Below are positions 37,444-46,987 of a stretch of DNA of 64,000 nucleotides, one piece after another. Position numbers and translations under genes: made by a program. Source of the DNA: Sutterella faecalis. GTDB taxonomy: Bacteria; Pseudomonadota; Gammaproteobacteria; Burkholderiales; Burkholderiaceae_F. The stretch lies in assembly GCF_006337085.1 (NCBI RefSeq), contig NZ_CP040882.1:434001-498000 (forward strand), given 5' to 3'. Position 1 is the first letter of the stretch. Each line of letters starts with the position of its first letter. The notes under the pieces were generated by a model, which was not told where the DNA came from, did no database searches, and was given only the letters and a program-made list of their open reading frames with translations.

Positions 37444-39928
37444 ATGTACGCTTTCAGGAAATCTACGCTCTTTATAGCCACGCTTTGTGCTTTTGCGGCA
37501 TCTTCAGTCTTAGCTGAACCCAGTACGACTGAAAAAAGTCACCATTATTTTGGGAAAGTAAATCAGGCCACCGAATGGGATTCTTCATTAATTAAAGAAG
37601 ATTATAAAGATGGAAAGGTATTCGGAGGGGTGAGTTCGATCCGCTCAGATGATTCCGATTCTTCTAAAAAAACACAAACAGGCGATGTGACATTACATTT
37701 CAAGAAGAATACAGGAAATATCGTTGTTGATGATATTTTTGGCGGAGGTTACTCACAAGGATCGGCTGTCAGTTCTTCTGTCGGCAATACGCACATCATT
37801 ATTGATACTCAGGATCAACAGGTGATGGGCGGCGATATTTTCGGCGGCGGATATACCTATCACTATACGGTGAAGCCTGGTGATAGTTCCATTGGAGCTG
37901 TCACAACAGCAAAAGATACCTTAATTGAAGTTAAAAGCGGAATTGCTAAGGGAACAATTGTTGGCGGAGGATACGCATCCGGATATGCCTCAGCACCTTT
38001 AGATTCTTTAGATTTAAAAAACGAGGCTCTTTACCTCTCTGAAGCTAAAGTTGGGCACACGCATATCATCATATCCGGTGGTGAAGTTACAGAAGCTGTA
38101 GTTGGCGGCGGAAAAGTGCGAGTCAATTCCGAAGCCAATGATTTTTTAAAAGGAATTGCAACCGTTGAATCTGTTCACATCGAAGTGACTGGCGGTATAG
38201 TAGGCGGAATCATCGGCGGCGGAATTGCGCAATCCGGATATAATAATGAAGAAACTAGCTCCAAAATGCGCGCCGCAACGGCAGTTGTAAATGGAGATAC
38301 GCTTATTGAAGTGAATGGAGGAACAGTCAATAAACTTTACAATGCTGACAGAGGAGCATCTCTTCAAATTACGAATGATCAATTTGATGGCGCAATAGCC
38401 GGTGGCGGCATTGCCGGCTATGGCGGAGATGATGTAGCGAACAAATCGATTCACCAAAGTTGAATCGAAAGGCGACATTACCATCCAGGTCAATAACGCA
38501 ACAATCAATGGCTCTATCTATGGCGGCGCTTCCGTTGCTCTTCAATCCATGGGAGAAAAAACTGAAAACAAAGACAAATCTTATGTCTATAAAGCAGGTT
38601 CTTCGGAAGTTTCTGACGCAGTCATTCTCTTAGGGAAAGGCGCAAAAGTCACCGGCGACATCTATACCGGTGGTGCCGTTTTCAACGTCTCTGACTCTGG
38701 TGCCGCATCCAATGAATCGCTTCTCAGCAAAAATACGGTCAAGACCACTGCCGTCATTTTTGACAGTGCCGATGTTCAGCTTGGCGGCCATGTGAAGAAC
38801 GGTGCTGCGCTGCAGGTTGATGATGGGGCCATCACCATGGATAGAACGTCGTTCAAGACGGAATCCATCGTCGCCGGCACAAGCAACTTCAACGACAGCT
38901 TCGAATCCTCGAGCGCAGCCATGGCTCGCCTGATCGAATGGTCGGACAATTCGGTGTCCGACCTAACGCTTGCTGACGGCGAATCAAACAACGCCCTAAC
39001 CATCAAGCGCAACGACAAGGGCGAGATCATTGAGAAAACGGAAGTTCTCAACGCACGTACAGAGCAGTTCGGCAAGTCCATTTCCGAAGGCCTCATCACC
39101 TGGCGCCTTGAGATGAACGATCTCAACAAGCGCATGGGCGAACTTCGCGACTCCGAAGGCAATGCCGGCGTCTGGGCGCGCGTCAATGCGGGCAAGCAGA
39201 AGTTCCAGGGTTCGAAGAACAACTTCACGACCTTCCAGATGGGTGCGGACGCGAAGATTCCGGTGATCTTCAATACGCACGCAGGTCTCGCCTTCTCCTA
39301 CACGGATTCCGACCTCTCCTATGTAAGCGGAAGCGGCGACAACAATGTCTACGGTCTTGCTGCCTATGCCTCCTGGCTCGGCGACTCAGGAAGCTTCCTC
39401 GACCTCATCGCCAAGGTTGCACGTGTTGAAAGCGACACCACGGTCGCGGGCACCCACGCGGACTACAACACCAATGCCTACTCGGTCTCTGCCGAAATCG
39501 GTCATCGCTTTACGGTGACGCCGCTTGTCTTCGTGGAGCCGCAGCTCGAGCTCAGCTATGGTCACGTTGCCGGCAAGTCTTTTGATACCGTCAACCGCCT
39601 CACGCAGAAAGCGGTCTCGAGCCGCCTTGACGGCTACGACTCGCTCGTCGGCCGAGTCGGCTTCCGCACCGGCCTCTCCTTCCCCGAGAAGAAGGGCAAT
39701 GTCTACGTCCGCGCTTCGGTTCTTCGTGAATTCCAGGGCGACGTGACGCTCACCCGCGGCGAAGGCACCTATGAACTCGAAACGGACGACACCTGGTTCG
39801 AATACGGCATCGGCGGAAACTACAACTTCACGCCGGCGATTCAGCTTTATGCCGATCTCGAGCGCTATTCGGGGGCTGAGCTCTCCGAACCCTGGCGCGT
39901 CAATGTTGGCGCCCGCTGGTCGTTCTGA
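37444..39928 (+). pseudogene. Autotransporter (type Va) with an AT-rich passenger, broken by one frameshift
   Basis: ATG 37444 begins a signal peptide (MYAFRKSTLF...SSVLAEPS). The passenger consists of short Gly-rich strands (DIFGGGYSQGS, TIVGGGYASGY, GGIVGGIIGGG) that should form a beta-roll or solenoid. The first frame ends at TGA 38461-38463. The next frame takes over at about 38440-38460 (RFTKVESKGDITIQV) and continues to TGA... at 39926-39928. A one-base change near 38440-38460 would join them into about 827 residues. The C-terminal ~270 residues are an autotransporter barrel (VWARVNAGKQKFQG... WRVNVGARWSF, with terminal Phe). The passenger's first kilobase is AT-rich and codon-poor while the barrel is GC-rich like the chromosome, so the passenger may have been swapped. 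A terminator follows. Confidence 0.8.
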
Positions 39929-39980
39929 TCGCTGGGAAGCAGCTCAAGTACTGACTGATCCATAAAGTCAGAAGACGAAA

Positions 39981-40018
39981 ATGGGAACCCGCATCTCTCT
40001 GCAGGGTTCCCATTTTTT
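39981..40018 (+). terminator. Rho-independent terminator after the autotransporter
   Basis: Ten-base perfect stem ATGGGAACCC/GGGTTCCCAT with a 12-13-base loop and then TTTTTT on the plus strand. It also faces the converging amino-acid transporter genes and may serve both. Confidence 0.85.
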
Positions 40019-40082
40019 CCGATTCTCTTCGATGGACGTTCTGTCGGCCTCACACCGGCGAGTACTTCAGAGCCTTTTCCGC

Positions 40083-40820
40083 TCACGCATTCCACTCGAG
40101 AATCCGCCCGAGGAAGTGTCTGAGCTCCGGCGCCTGCGGGGACTGAAAGAGCTCTGCACTCGGCCGGCACTCCAGAATCTTCCCGGCATGAATGAATGCC
40201 GTCTTTTCACAGGCCTTCCGCGCAAACCCCATTTCGTGCGTGACGATCACGAATTCAATGCCCTCTTCCTGAAGTTCCGCCACGACGTCAAGCACCTCGG
40301 CCGTATATTCCGGATCGAGCGCGCTCGTGGGCTCGTCAAGGAGCAGGAGCCTGGGCTTCGGCGCCACGGCGCGTGCAATGGCTGCGCGCTGCTGCTGTCC
40401 GCCCGAAAGTTCCGCAGGCAATTTCAACGCATGATCCGCGAGACCAAACCGTTTCAGCAGCTCAAGCCCCCTCGCCTTCGCCGCCTCGCGCTCCCAGCCG
40501 TGCACTTCAACGAGCGGGAGCGTGATGTTCTCGAGCACCGTCATGTGCCTGAAGAGATTCCCCTGCTGAAACACAAAACCGAGTTGACGGCGGAATTGCA
40601 GAAGCTCAGCCTCCGTCTGTGGGATCGGAGTCCCTTCCAGACGAATGTCTCCGGAACTCGGGAGAATCAGCCCGCCCAGAATTCTCAGAAACGTGGACTT
40701 TCCACAGCCCGATGACCCGATCACGGCAAGAGACCGCGTTTCAGTCGAAAACGTGATGTCATTCAGAACGGGCGCCGCGGCATCGAACCGCTTCGTAAGG
40801 TGCTCAAGATCAAGCCGCAT
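40083..40820 (-). CDS. ATPase of a polar amino-acid ABC transporter (GlnQ/HisP type)
   Basis: 245 residues from ATG 40820. Walker A GSSGCGKST near residue 35, Q-loop FVFQQGNLF near 82, signature LSGGQQQR near 140, Walker B LLLLDEPTSALDPE near 160 and the switch histidine in VTHEMGFARK near 195. The last motif is typical of the amino-acid subgroup. The start overlaps the stop of the permease gene, so the three genes form one minus-strand operon in the order binding protein, permease, ATPase. The protein sits on the cytoplasmic face. The substrate is set by the binding protein and is probably a polar amino acid or cystine-like compound. Confidence 0.92.
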   Translation of the reverse strand: MRLDLEHLTKRFDAAAPVLNDITFSTETRSLAVIGSSGCGKSTFLRILGGLILPSSGDIRLEGTPIPQTEAELLQFRRQLGFVFQQGNLFRHMTVLENITLPLVEVHGWEREAAKARGLELLKRFGLADHALKLPAELSGGQQQRAAIARAVAPKPRLLLLDEPTSALDPEYTAEVLDVVAELQEEGIEFVIVTHEMGFARKACEKTAFIHAGKILECRPSAELFQSPQAPELRHFLGRILEWNA

Positions 40821-41589
40821 AGGAGAAGCGCTTTTCGAGAACCCTGCTCGCGTAGGCGACAGGAATCGTGAGAATGAGGTAAAGGATGCCGAGGAAGAGA
40901 TAGCTTTCGACGAGCTTCAGATTGGTGGCGCTGATCTCCCTCATCGCCTGCGTGAGCTCCACCACGGAAATCATTGAGAGAAGCGACGAATCCTTGATGA
41001 CGGAGGCAAACTGGCCGGCGAGCGCCGGAAGCGTCCTTGCCGTCATCTGCGGGATGATGACGAAGCGCATCGTCTGCGCCCGCGTGAAGCCCACGGCCCG
41101 GGCGGACTCGAGCTGCGCGGGATCGAGCGACAGGTAGCTCCCGCGCAGGATCTCGGAAATATAGGCGCCCTGAAAGACCGAAAGAATGATGACGCCAGCC
41201 CAGAAGCGATCATCGACGCCCCATGCCGTACCTACCAGATAAAAGAAAAGGTAGATCTGCATGATGAGGGGCGTGCCGCGGATGAAGATTACGTAGGCGG
41301 ACGAAAAATACCGGATCGGCAGGAACCGCGACTGGCTCGCGGCAGCGGAGAGGGCTCCGAAGATGAGCGAGAGCACCATGCTCGCGAGGCTCACGCCGAC
41401 GGTCAACAGAAAACCGTCCCAGATGCGGATGCGGAAATCCGGCAGGAACGAGAAGTCGAGCCGATAGTCGATTCGCGAGAGCGATACCCAGAAGAAGCCC
41501 ACGATCAGAACCGCGGCGAGTATTGAGTTCGCCGCGGCCTTGAGCACTGAGGGCTTCTCGCCGGATGCAACGGTAAAAAGTCCCGGCAT
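40810..41589 (-). CDS. Permease of a polar amino-acid ABC transporter (HisM/GlnP type)
   Basis: 259 residues from ATG 41589. Five or so membrane helices; the subgroup segment GFLLTVGVSLASMVLSLIFGAL near residue 60 and the EAA loop (ILRGSYLSLDPAQLESARAVGFTRAQTMRFVIIPQM near residue 150-185) that docks on the ATPase are clear. The C-terminal helix is followed by a short basic tail. The start codon shares one base with the stop of the upstream binding protein gene. One permease gene only, so it probably works as a homodimer. Confidence 0.9.
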   Translation of the reverse strand: MPGLFTVASGEKPSVLKAAANSILAAVLIVGFFWVSLSRIDYRLDFSFLPDFRIRIWDGFLLTVGVSLASMVLSLIFGALSAAASQSRFLPIRYFSSAYVIFIRGTPLIMQIYLFFYLVGTAWGVDDRFWAGVIILSVFQGAYISEILRGSYLSLDPAQLESARAVGFTRAQTMRFVIIPQMTARTLPALAGQFASVIKDSSLLSMISVVELTQAMREISATNLKLVESYLFLGILYLILTIPVAYASRVLEKRFSYAA

Positions 41590-42455
41590 TACTTCTTTAA
41601 CGGCGTGAAGTCAAAGAACCACTTGAAGCCGAGCTTGTCGAACGCCGCTTTTTCAGCCGAAAGGTGCTTTTCCGTCAGGCGGTCGAATTCGCCGTCCTTC
41701 TTGCTCTCTTCAATGAAGCTGTTGAGCGCGTTCAAGAGGTTCTTATCGCCCTTTCGCACCGCAACGCCCCAGGGCTCCACATCCTGGAAGGGAATGAAGA
41801 CCGCGTTGGTGGTGTCAAGGTTCTTCTGCCAGTTGCGGTAGATCGTGAGCTGGTCGTAGAGGAAGCCGTCGGCCTTGCCCGTAGAGACCTCCATCACGCA
41901 GGCGCTCTCGTCAGGGAGCGCCGTGACGGTGGCATTCGTCAGATGCTTCTGGGCAAAGAGGTAGCCAGTGGAACCGATCTTGGCTGCGATCTTGCGGCCC
42001 TTTTGGTTCAAGTCCTCAATGCTCTTCACGTTGCTCTCTTTGTTCGTCAGGATGCCGAGAAGCGCATTGGCGTAGGGCGCGGAAAAGTCGACCGTTTTCG
42101 CGCGTTCCGCGGTGATCGTCATCGAGGACATCACCATGTCGACCTTCCCCGTCACGAGAGCGGGAATGAGGCCGTCAAAGGAAATGTTCTCAATGCGGAT
42201 TTCCTTGCCGATCTTCTTGCCGAAATCCTTCATGAAGTCGACGGAGACGCCGGAGGGATTCCCGGCAGCGTCCTTCCCTTCAAAGGGAGGATAAGCAAGC
42301 TCCATGCCGACCACGAGGACGGACTTCTCCATCGTGTCCTGAGCGGCAGTCGTTTTCGGCGCATCCTGAGTCTTATCGCCGCAGCCCGCGAGCGCAAGGA
42401 TCGAAAGCGAGAGCGCGGCGGCGACCGCCGTACGGCGGGAAATGAAAGTCATCAT
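41589..42455 (-). CDS. Lipoprotein substrate-binding protein of the amino-acid ABC transporter
   Basis: 288 residues from ATG 42455 (MMTFISRRTAVAAAL); the open frame extends to 42524 without family character. The lipobox LSILALAGC near residue 23 predicts lipidation at the cysteine and anchoring on the inner membrane outer face. SBP_bac_3 marks are VVGMELAYPPFEGKDAAGNPSGVSVDFMKDFG near residue 48, FDGLIPALVTGKVDMVMSSMTITAERAKTVDFSAPYANALLG near 85-125, and the DQLTIYRNW segment. The substrate is not decided. It heads the operon; the tyrosine recombinase gene lies upstream on the same strand. Confidence 0.92.
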   Translation of the reverse strand: MMTFISRRTAVAAALSLSILALAGCGDKTQDAPKTTAAQDTMEKSVLVVGMELAYPPFEGKDAAGNPSGVSVDFMKDFGKKIGKEIRIENISFDGLIPALVTGKVDMVMSSMTITAERAKTVDFSAPYANALLGILTNKESNVKSIEDLNQKGRKIAAKIGSTGYLFAQKHLTNATVTALPDESACVMEVSTGKADGFLYDQLTIYRNWQKNLDTTNAVFIPFQDVEPWGVAVRKGDKNLLNALNSFIEESKKDGEFDRLTEKHLSAEKAAFDKLGFKWFFDFTPLKK

Positions 42456-42567
42456 TGGTAAACCTGAAAAAGGAAGCGGCGAGAAGCAGAAGGTTTCTCG
42501 CCGAACAAATTTGAGCCAAAGCATAAACCAAATGAAGATGCTTCATAGGGATCGCGTCAAACAAGAA

Positions 42568-43569
42568 TCAAAGGTCAAGCTGATTGGCCGCATCCTTCAA
42601 GGCATCGGCTGTCCGCCGATCGTATTTGGCGGTCGTGGTGACATTCGCGTGGCCCATAAGGTTCTTGACCGCAACGATGTCGACGTTCTTTGAGAGAAGT
42701 CTCGTCGCAAACGTTCGCCTTAAATCATGGGTCGTGATGTGCTCTATTCCTGACTCATCGAGCGCTTTAGCAACAATCCGGCCGATCGACGCGGGATCGA
42801 GGGGCGACTCGAGAATGAGTCTTCCGCCCTTCGTGTAGCGGCCGAAAAGCCACCCGGGCGCCGGGCCGCGCACGGCGAGCCAGGCATGGATCCGCGCGCT
42901 CACGGCCGGCGTCAGAAACACGGTGCGCTCCTTATTACCCTTGCCGAGGACGCGCAGGCTCCCTTCCGCCATATTGAGGTGCTCAAGCCTCAGGGTCGTC
43001 GCTTCCGCCCGGCGAAGACCGCACCCGAGAAGGAGCGCAATCACGGCCTGATCGCGCAGCGCACTCGGGCGCTCTTCTTCGTCGGCTGCGGCAAGGAGTT
43101 TTCCCGACTCTTCGAGAGAAAGCGCCCGCCCGCGCGGCTCGCGATGGACTCTCAGCTGCTTCACGGCCTTGATCTCCGAATAAGTCTTGAGATCAAGCTG
43201 CCGCAGGCGCCAGGCGGTTTCTGCGACGCCCTTCAATGCGGAAAGGTACGCGTTGACGGAGGTGGCGGAGAGCCCTCTTTTATCAGAAAACTCATGCACT
43301 AAGGCCACGGCATGCGCGTAGCGGAGCCGCCCCCAGGGGCAGCTCACGGCATCGGGGAACCCGAACCAGCGCGCAATCACATTGAGGCGCGAGCGCACGG
43401 CGCGCCGCGAAGCTTCGGAATGAAGCTCCGCGAGATAGGCCGCCGCCGCGTTCACTTCATGCGACGCCGCTTCCGGGGCATCGAGAAGCCCCATGCCCCC
43501 GGACGAATTTTGAGCGATCGCGGGAAGAGACTCCCCTGCTTTCGGTTTTGAAACGCAGTCAAATTGCAT
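42568..43569 (-). CDS. Tyrosine recombinase (phage-integrase family)
   Basis: 333 residues from ATG 43569. An N-terminal SAM-like core-binding domain (residues 40-135: AAAYLAELHSEASRRAVRSRLNVIARWFG) precedes the catalytic domain. Catalytic residues are visible: R in LLLGCGLRRAEA near 190, K in GKGNKERTVFL near 218, HxxR in THDLRRTFATRLL near 287, H in LMGHANVTTTAKYDRR near 312 and Y in KYDRR. The gene lies next to an AT-rich segment with a TnsB-like fragment, so it may be the integrase of a decayed mobile element. A chromosomal recombinase of XerC/D style is the alternative, but no dif-like partner region is proved. The frame is intact. Confidence 0.9.
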   Translation of the reverse strand: MQFDCVSKPKAGESLPAIAQNSSGGMGLLDAPEAASHEVNAAAAYLAELHSEASRRAVRSRLNVIARWFGFPDAVSCPWGRLRYAHAVALVHEFSDKRGLSATSVNAYLSALKGVAETAWRLRQLDLKTYSEIKAVKQLRVHREPRGRALSLEESGKLLAAADEEERPSALRDQAVIALLLGCGLRRAEATTLRLEHLNMAEGSLRVLGKGNKERTVFLTPAVSARIHAWLAVRGPAPGWLFGRYTKGGRLILESPLDPASIGRIVAKALDESGIEHITTHDLRRTFATRLLSKNVDIVAVKNLMGHANVTTTAKYDRRTADALKDAANQLDL

Positions 43570-43872
43570 CTGCCGAGTTTTTCCTCTCTATTTTTCGATT
43601 CAAGCCGTTTTCCACCGCATCGGTCATCCGTTATACGTGATAACCCTCATACGCCGGTACCTCAGCATATTACGCACGATAACTGCAATTATATGGCGTA
43701 ATTTCGAGCCCGTTATCCGTTTGATCGTTCGGCGTTGTCAGATTCATTACTGTAATTTTAGATTGTTTATATAATCACATTGTCCATTCATCATTCATAA
43801 TCTATTCATTCAATGTCAACTAACATTATTCATTCAATTCAATATTCCACATCAATTCCATATAACAACCTA
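43570..43872. other. 303-base non-coding segment between the recombinase and the TnsB-like fragment
   Basis: No gene is seen. The part nearest the recombinase has related short motifs: TTATACGTGATAA (about 43632), ATTACGCACGATAACTG (about 43670) and GCGTAATT / CGTTATCCG (about 43695-43720). These could be recombinase-binding sites. The part nearest the fragment (43740-43870) is very AT-rich with many ATTCATTCA-like repeats. Confidence 0.4.
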
Positions 43873-44649
43873 TTATTCACTATCATTCTTTTTGGCATAT
43901 TGAGATCGAGTGCCATATCTCGTTCTGTAAAAGTAATAGAATTGCCAGAATGACGGCATTTCAATGAATTCAGATTCATTATTAAGCTCACTATTGATTG
44001 AGTTGATCTTATCTGTCAGCAATGAATAGAATTCCTTTACTTTCAATTCTTTCGTATTGATGAACTCACCATGCCTTTCAAGCATCTCAATGCATGCTTC
44101 ATTCATCAGTTCGAGAATTTGAGGCGTGAGCGCAGCGCCTTCCTTTTTCCCTTCGCCTGCTCTTCTGCCGCGCTTGCGCCCCGATGTGGCGCGCCCGGGG
44201 TTCCCTTTCAGCATAGGCATCAGTGCCTTAGGGTGCTGTCCGCGCCGCCAGTAGGTCGCGATCATGAGCTTCAGCTTTCTGGCCCACTTGATGTCGCCGT
44301 CAGCCGCGTCGTTGCACAACTCTTCTATCCCTCTCTCTGAATAGAGCTCTGGATTCGAAAGAAACGGCAAAATGATCTCATAGAGATCACGTCCCGTCTT
44401 TTCAACTGACTTCGTCCACTTTCGAACTGCCATATCCGCAAATGGATCAAGCTCAATCGTTGCAGTCCCATTCTCAATCATTTCATTCAGCTTTTCTGTT
44501 GCTGCTCGAACCAAATGGACTGACTGCCCTTTCATTTTAATAAGCAATGTCAGATTGCCGAATATCTTAATGACCCTATATTCAATTTCATTCCACTTTA
44601 TGATTTCATTCTCATTAAACTTTATTTCATTCATCTTATTTAACTCCAT
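43873..44649 (-). pseudogene. N-terminal fragment of a TnsB-like (Tn7-type) DDE transposase
   Basis: 258 residues from ATG 44649. The plan follows the N-terminal third of Tn7 TnsB: an opening IIKWNEIEYRVIKIFGNLTLLIK strand set, a helix-turn-helix stretch, the YWRRGQHPKALMPMLKGNPG motif near residue 133 (TnsB has the same YW-RGQ-P-AL-P-K pattern) followed by a basic linker, and the MPSFWQFYYFYRTRYG motif near residue 235. TnsB is about 700 residues; the DDE catalytic domain is absent here, and only AT-rich non-coding sequence follows the stop. The codon use is AT-rich with many Asn, Ile and Lys, unlike its neighbours, a sign of transfer. No tnsA, tnsC or tnsD/tniQ is present. It is probably a transposition relic, though a small DNA-binding derivative cannot be excluded. 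Confidence 0.7.
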
Positions 44650-44654
44650 TCATA

Positions 44655-44852
44655 ATGACAAATGCAATTGACATTATTAATTTACAGTATGAACAAATTC
44701 AAATTGCAGTTTATCAGGAAGTGCGAAAAATCGCGATTAAAAACTTGGCAGACCCTTCGTGGCGGGCAAGTATAGCTGCCCAAAAATTAGGCAAAATTGA
44801 ATTTTCGAGTGTTTACAGTCGATATCCATTTGTTGAATATGGATTTCGTTAA
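44655..44852 (+). CDS. Short AT-rich ORF divergent from the TnsB-like fragment
   Basis: 65 residues from ATG 44655, starting only five bases from the start of the opposite gene. The translation (MTNAIDIINLQYEQIQIAVYQEVRKIAIKNL...) is plausible as a small helical protein but matches nothing I recognise. The composition is like that of the adjoining fragment. It may be a chance frame in foreign DNA. Confidence 0.25.
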   Translation: MTNAIDIINLQYEQIQIAVYQEVRKIAIKNLADPSWRASIAAQKLGKIEFSSVYSRYPFVEYGFR

Positions 44853-44872
44853 AATTTGATGGCTCCAGGCAT

Positions 44873-44912
44873 AAAAAATCCCCGTCATGCGAATCCGCAG
44901 GACAGGGATTTG
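44873..44912 (-). terminator. Rho-independent terminator of the cys operon
   Basis: Stem AATCCC(C)GTC/GAC(A)GGGATT with a loop of about 14 bases; on the minus strand it ends in TTTTTT. It follows the cysM stop at 44958 by about 45 bases. Confidence 0.75.
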
Positions 44913-44957
44913 AGGACTTGAGGCTGCCGGGCTTGCCGGCAGCTGAGGAAAAGCGCG

Positions 44958-45845
44958 TCAGCCTCCGAAAACGCCGGTGGAGAGATATCGGTCTCCCCGG
45001 TCGCAGATGATCGTGACGACTACCGATCCCGGATTCTCTTCTGCAATCCGGATGGCGCCCGATACCGCGCCGCCAGAGGAAACGCCGCAGAAGATGCCCT
45101 CTTCCTTAGCGAGCGCGCGCATTATCCTTTCCGCAGCTTCCTGAGTCACATCGAACGTTTCATCGACGACCTTCGGATCAAAGATCCCGGGACGATAGGC
45201 TTGAGGCCACCGGCGGATGCCGGGAATGGAGCTCCCGGCCGCCGGCTGCATGCCGATGACGCGCAGGTCCGGAATGATGGTTTTGAGGTACCGTCCGGTA
45301 CCGACGATCGTGCCAGTCGTTCCCATGGCGGAGACGAAGTGCGTTACGCGCCCGCAGGTCTGGGCGATGATTTCGGGACCCGTCGTGCGGAAATGCGCGA
45401 GGGCGTTGTCGGGATTGTTGAACTGGTCGAGGAGATACCCTTCCCCGCGCCGCTCCATTTCCATGGCGAGATCGCGGGCGCCTTCCATTCCCTTCTCCTT
45501 GCTCACAAGGATGAGCTCGGCCCCGTAAGCCTTGATGGCCGCCCGACGCTCGAGCGAGAGATTTTCCGGGAGGATGATCTTCATGCGGTAGCCTTTGAGG
45601 GCCGCAATCATCGCGAGTGCAATGCCCGTATTGCCGCTCGTTGCCTCAACGAGCACGTCCCCGGGCTTGATGTCGCCGCGCTTCTCAGCCTCCTCAATCA
45701 TGGAGCGCGCAGCCCGGTCCTTGACGGAACCGGCGGGGTTCGAGCCCTCAAGCTTCGCCCAGACTTCGCTCCCGTTATCGGGAGCAAGGTGCTCGAGCTT
45801 CACGAGCGGCGTCATGCCGATGGTGTCGATTAGTTTTCCAGCCAT
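44958..45845 (-). CDS. cysM: CysM, cysteine synthase B
   Basis: 295 residues from ATG 45845. The PLP-binding motif NPAGSVKDRAA near residue 38 carries the Schiff-base lysine; EATSGNTGIALAMIAALKGYRMK near 68 binds substrate carboxylate; SAMGTTGTIVGTGRYL near 172 binds the PLP phosphate. GSSIPGIRRWPQAY near 210 and the ending IICDRGDRYLSTGVFGG are hallmarks of CysM rather than CysK. CysM can use thiosulfate with O-acetylserine to form S-sulfocysteine, as well as sulfide. It ends the sbp-cysT-cysW-cysA-cysM cluster with only 14 bases after cysA, as in enterobacteria, which supports thiosulfate use by this transporter. Confidence 0.93.
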   Translation of the reverse strand: MAGKLIDTIGMTPLVKLEHLAPDNGSEVWAKLEGSNPAGSVKDRAARSMIEEAEKRGDIKPGDVLVEATSGNTGIALAMIAALKGYRMKIILPENLSLERRAAIKAYGAELILVSKEKGMEGARDLAMEMERRGEGYLLDQFNNPDNALAHFRTTGPEIIAQTCGRVTHFVSAMGTTGTIVGTGRYLKTIIPDLRVIGMQPAAGSSIPGIRRWPQAYRPGIFDPKVVDETFDVTQEAAERIMRALAKEEGIFCGVSSGGAVSGAIRIAEENPGSVVVTIICDRGDRYLSTGVFGG

Positions 45846-45859
45846 GATGTGATTACCTG

Positions 45860-46945
45860 TTAGGAAAAAGCGTGATGATCAATTCGAATGGGAAGCCTTT
45901 CGTTTCCGCGGTAGAAGTACGCCCGGTCAAGGCTCATGTAATAGGTGTTTCCGCGCGTGGGGAGCGCATCCTCAAGAAGAATGGCGTTGATGGGTTCCGG
46001 ATACCAGCCTTCGGGCCGTGCGAGAACCTGAACGGCGCCGCCCTTCGGACGTGATGACAGCACCTCGATCGGAAGCTGCCCGAGGCCGAAGGTGCGCTTC
46101 ATCTGAGCGTCGATCGGCCGCAGCAGCACGTCGACGGGACCGGGCGCCGGCTTTTCGCCTGAGAGCGGAAGAATGAGTGATCCGAGATGAAGCTTTCCGT
46201 CCTCAATACGGCCCTGAAGCACATTCACGTCGCAGAGGAATTTGAGAACGAAGCGCGTTTTGGGCCGGGTCCAGATTTCCTCCGGCGCGTCCGCCTGCTC
46301 GATCCGACCGTCCTTCATCACCACGACGCGGTCTGCAATCTGCATGGCCTCTTCCTGATCGTGCGTGACGAAGACGCCCGTAAAGCGAAGCTTTTCATGA
46401 AGGCGCCGGATCCATTGCCTGAGGTCCTCGCGAACCTGAGCGTCGAGAGCGCCGAAAGGCTCGTCAAGCAGCAGAACGCGAGGTTCAGTGGCGAGCGCTC
46501 TCGCGAGCGCCACGCGCTGCTGCTGGCCGCCGGATAGCTGTGCGGGGTAGCGCCCGGCGAAGTCCGTCAACTGCACCATGGCGAGGAGATCCCGCACGCG
46601 CGCTTCAATATCGGCTTTAGGGAGCTTCTCAGCGCCCTTTCTCACCGTCAGCCCGAATGCAATGTTTTCTCCCGCCGTCATGTGCCGGAAGAGCGCGTAA
46701 TTCTGAAAGACGAAGCCCACGCGCCGGTCGCGCGCAGACACGTCCGTCATGTCGGCGCCGTCAAAGAGAATCCGGCCGGAGGTTTCCGTTTCAAGACCCG
46801 CAATGATTCTGAGGAGCGTGGTCTTCCCGGAACCGGATGGTCCGAGAAGCGCCGCCATCTCGCCCGTTTCAATGGTGAGCGAAATGTCCTTCAGAACCGG
46901 CGCGCCGCCGAAGGTTTTCTGAATACTGTCGATCAGAATGCTCAT
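45860..46945 (-). CDS. cysA: CysA, sulfate/thiosulfate ABC transporter ATPase
   Basis: 361 residues from ATG 46945 (MSILIDSIQKTFGG); the frame is open to 46987 without family sequence. Walker A GPSGSGKTT near residue 35, Q-loop FVFQNYALF near 82, signature LSGGQQQR near 137, Walker B LLLLDEPFGALDAQ near 157 and switch VTHDQEEAM near 192. A C-terminal regulatory domain (residues 240-360) is of the TOBE-like kind seen in CysA. The length is the usual 360 or so. Forty-two bases separate it from cysW upstream. Confidence 0.93.
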   Translation of the reverse strand: MSILIDSIQKTFGGAPVLKDISLTIETGEMAALLGPSGSGKTTLLRIIAGLETETSGRILFDGADMTDVSARDRRVGFVFQNYALFRHMTAGENIAFGLTVRKGAEKLPKADIEARVRDLLAMVQLTDFAGRYPAQLSGGQQQRVALARALATEPRVLLLDEPFGALDAQVREDLRQWIRRLHEKLRFTGVFVTHDQEEAMQIADRVVVMKDGRIEQADAPEEIWTRPKTRFVLKFLCDVNVLQGRIEDGKLHLGSLILPLSGEKPAPGPVDVLLRPIDAQMKRTFGLGQLPIEVLSSRPKGGAVQVLARPEGWYPEPINAILLEDALPTRGNTYYMSLDRAYFYRGNERLPIRIDHHAFS

Positions 46946-46987
46946 GATGGAAGATTCTTCGTTCGTTGGTTTCCCGCTTTGGAGCAC

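Noticed and set aside
38440..38460. Phase variation at the autotransporter frameshift
   Set aside because: There is no homopolymer or short tandem repeat at the break that would favour slippage.
43740..43870. ATTCATTCA-like repeats as a CRISPR array or plasmid iterons
   Set aside because: Repeats are short and irregular without spacers of constant length, and no Rep gene or cas gene is near.
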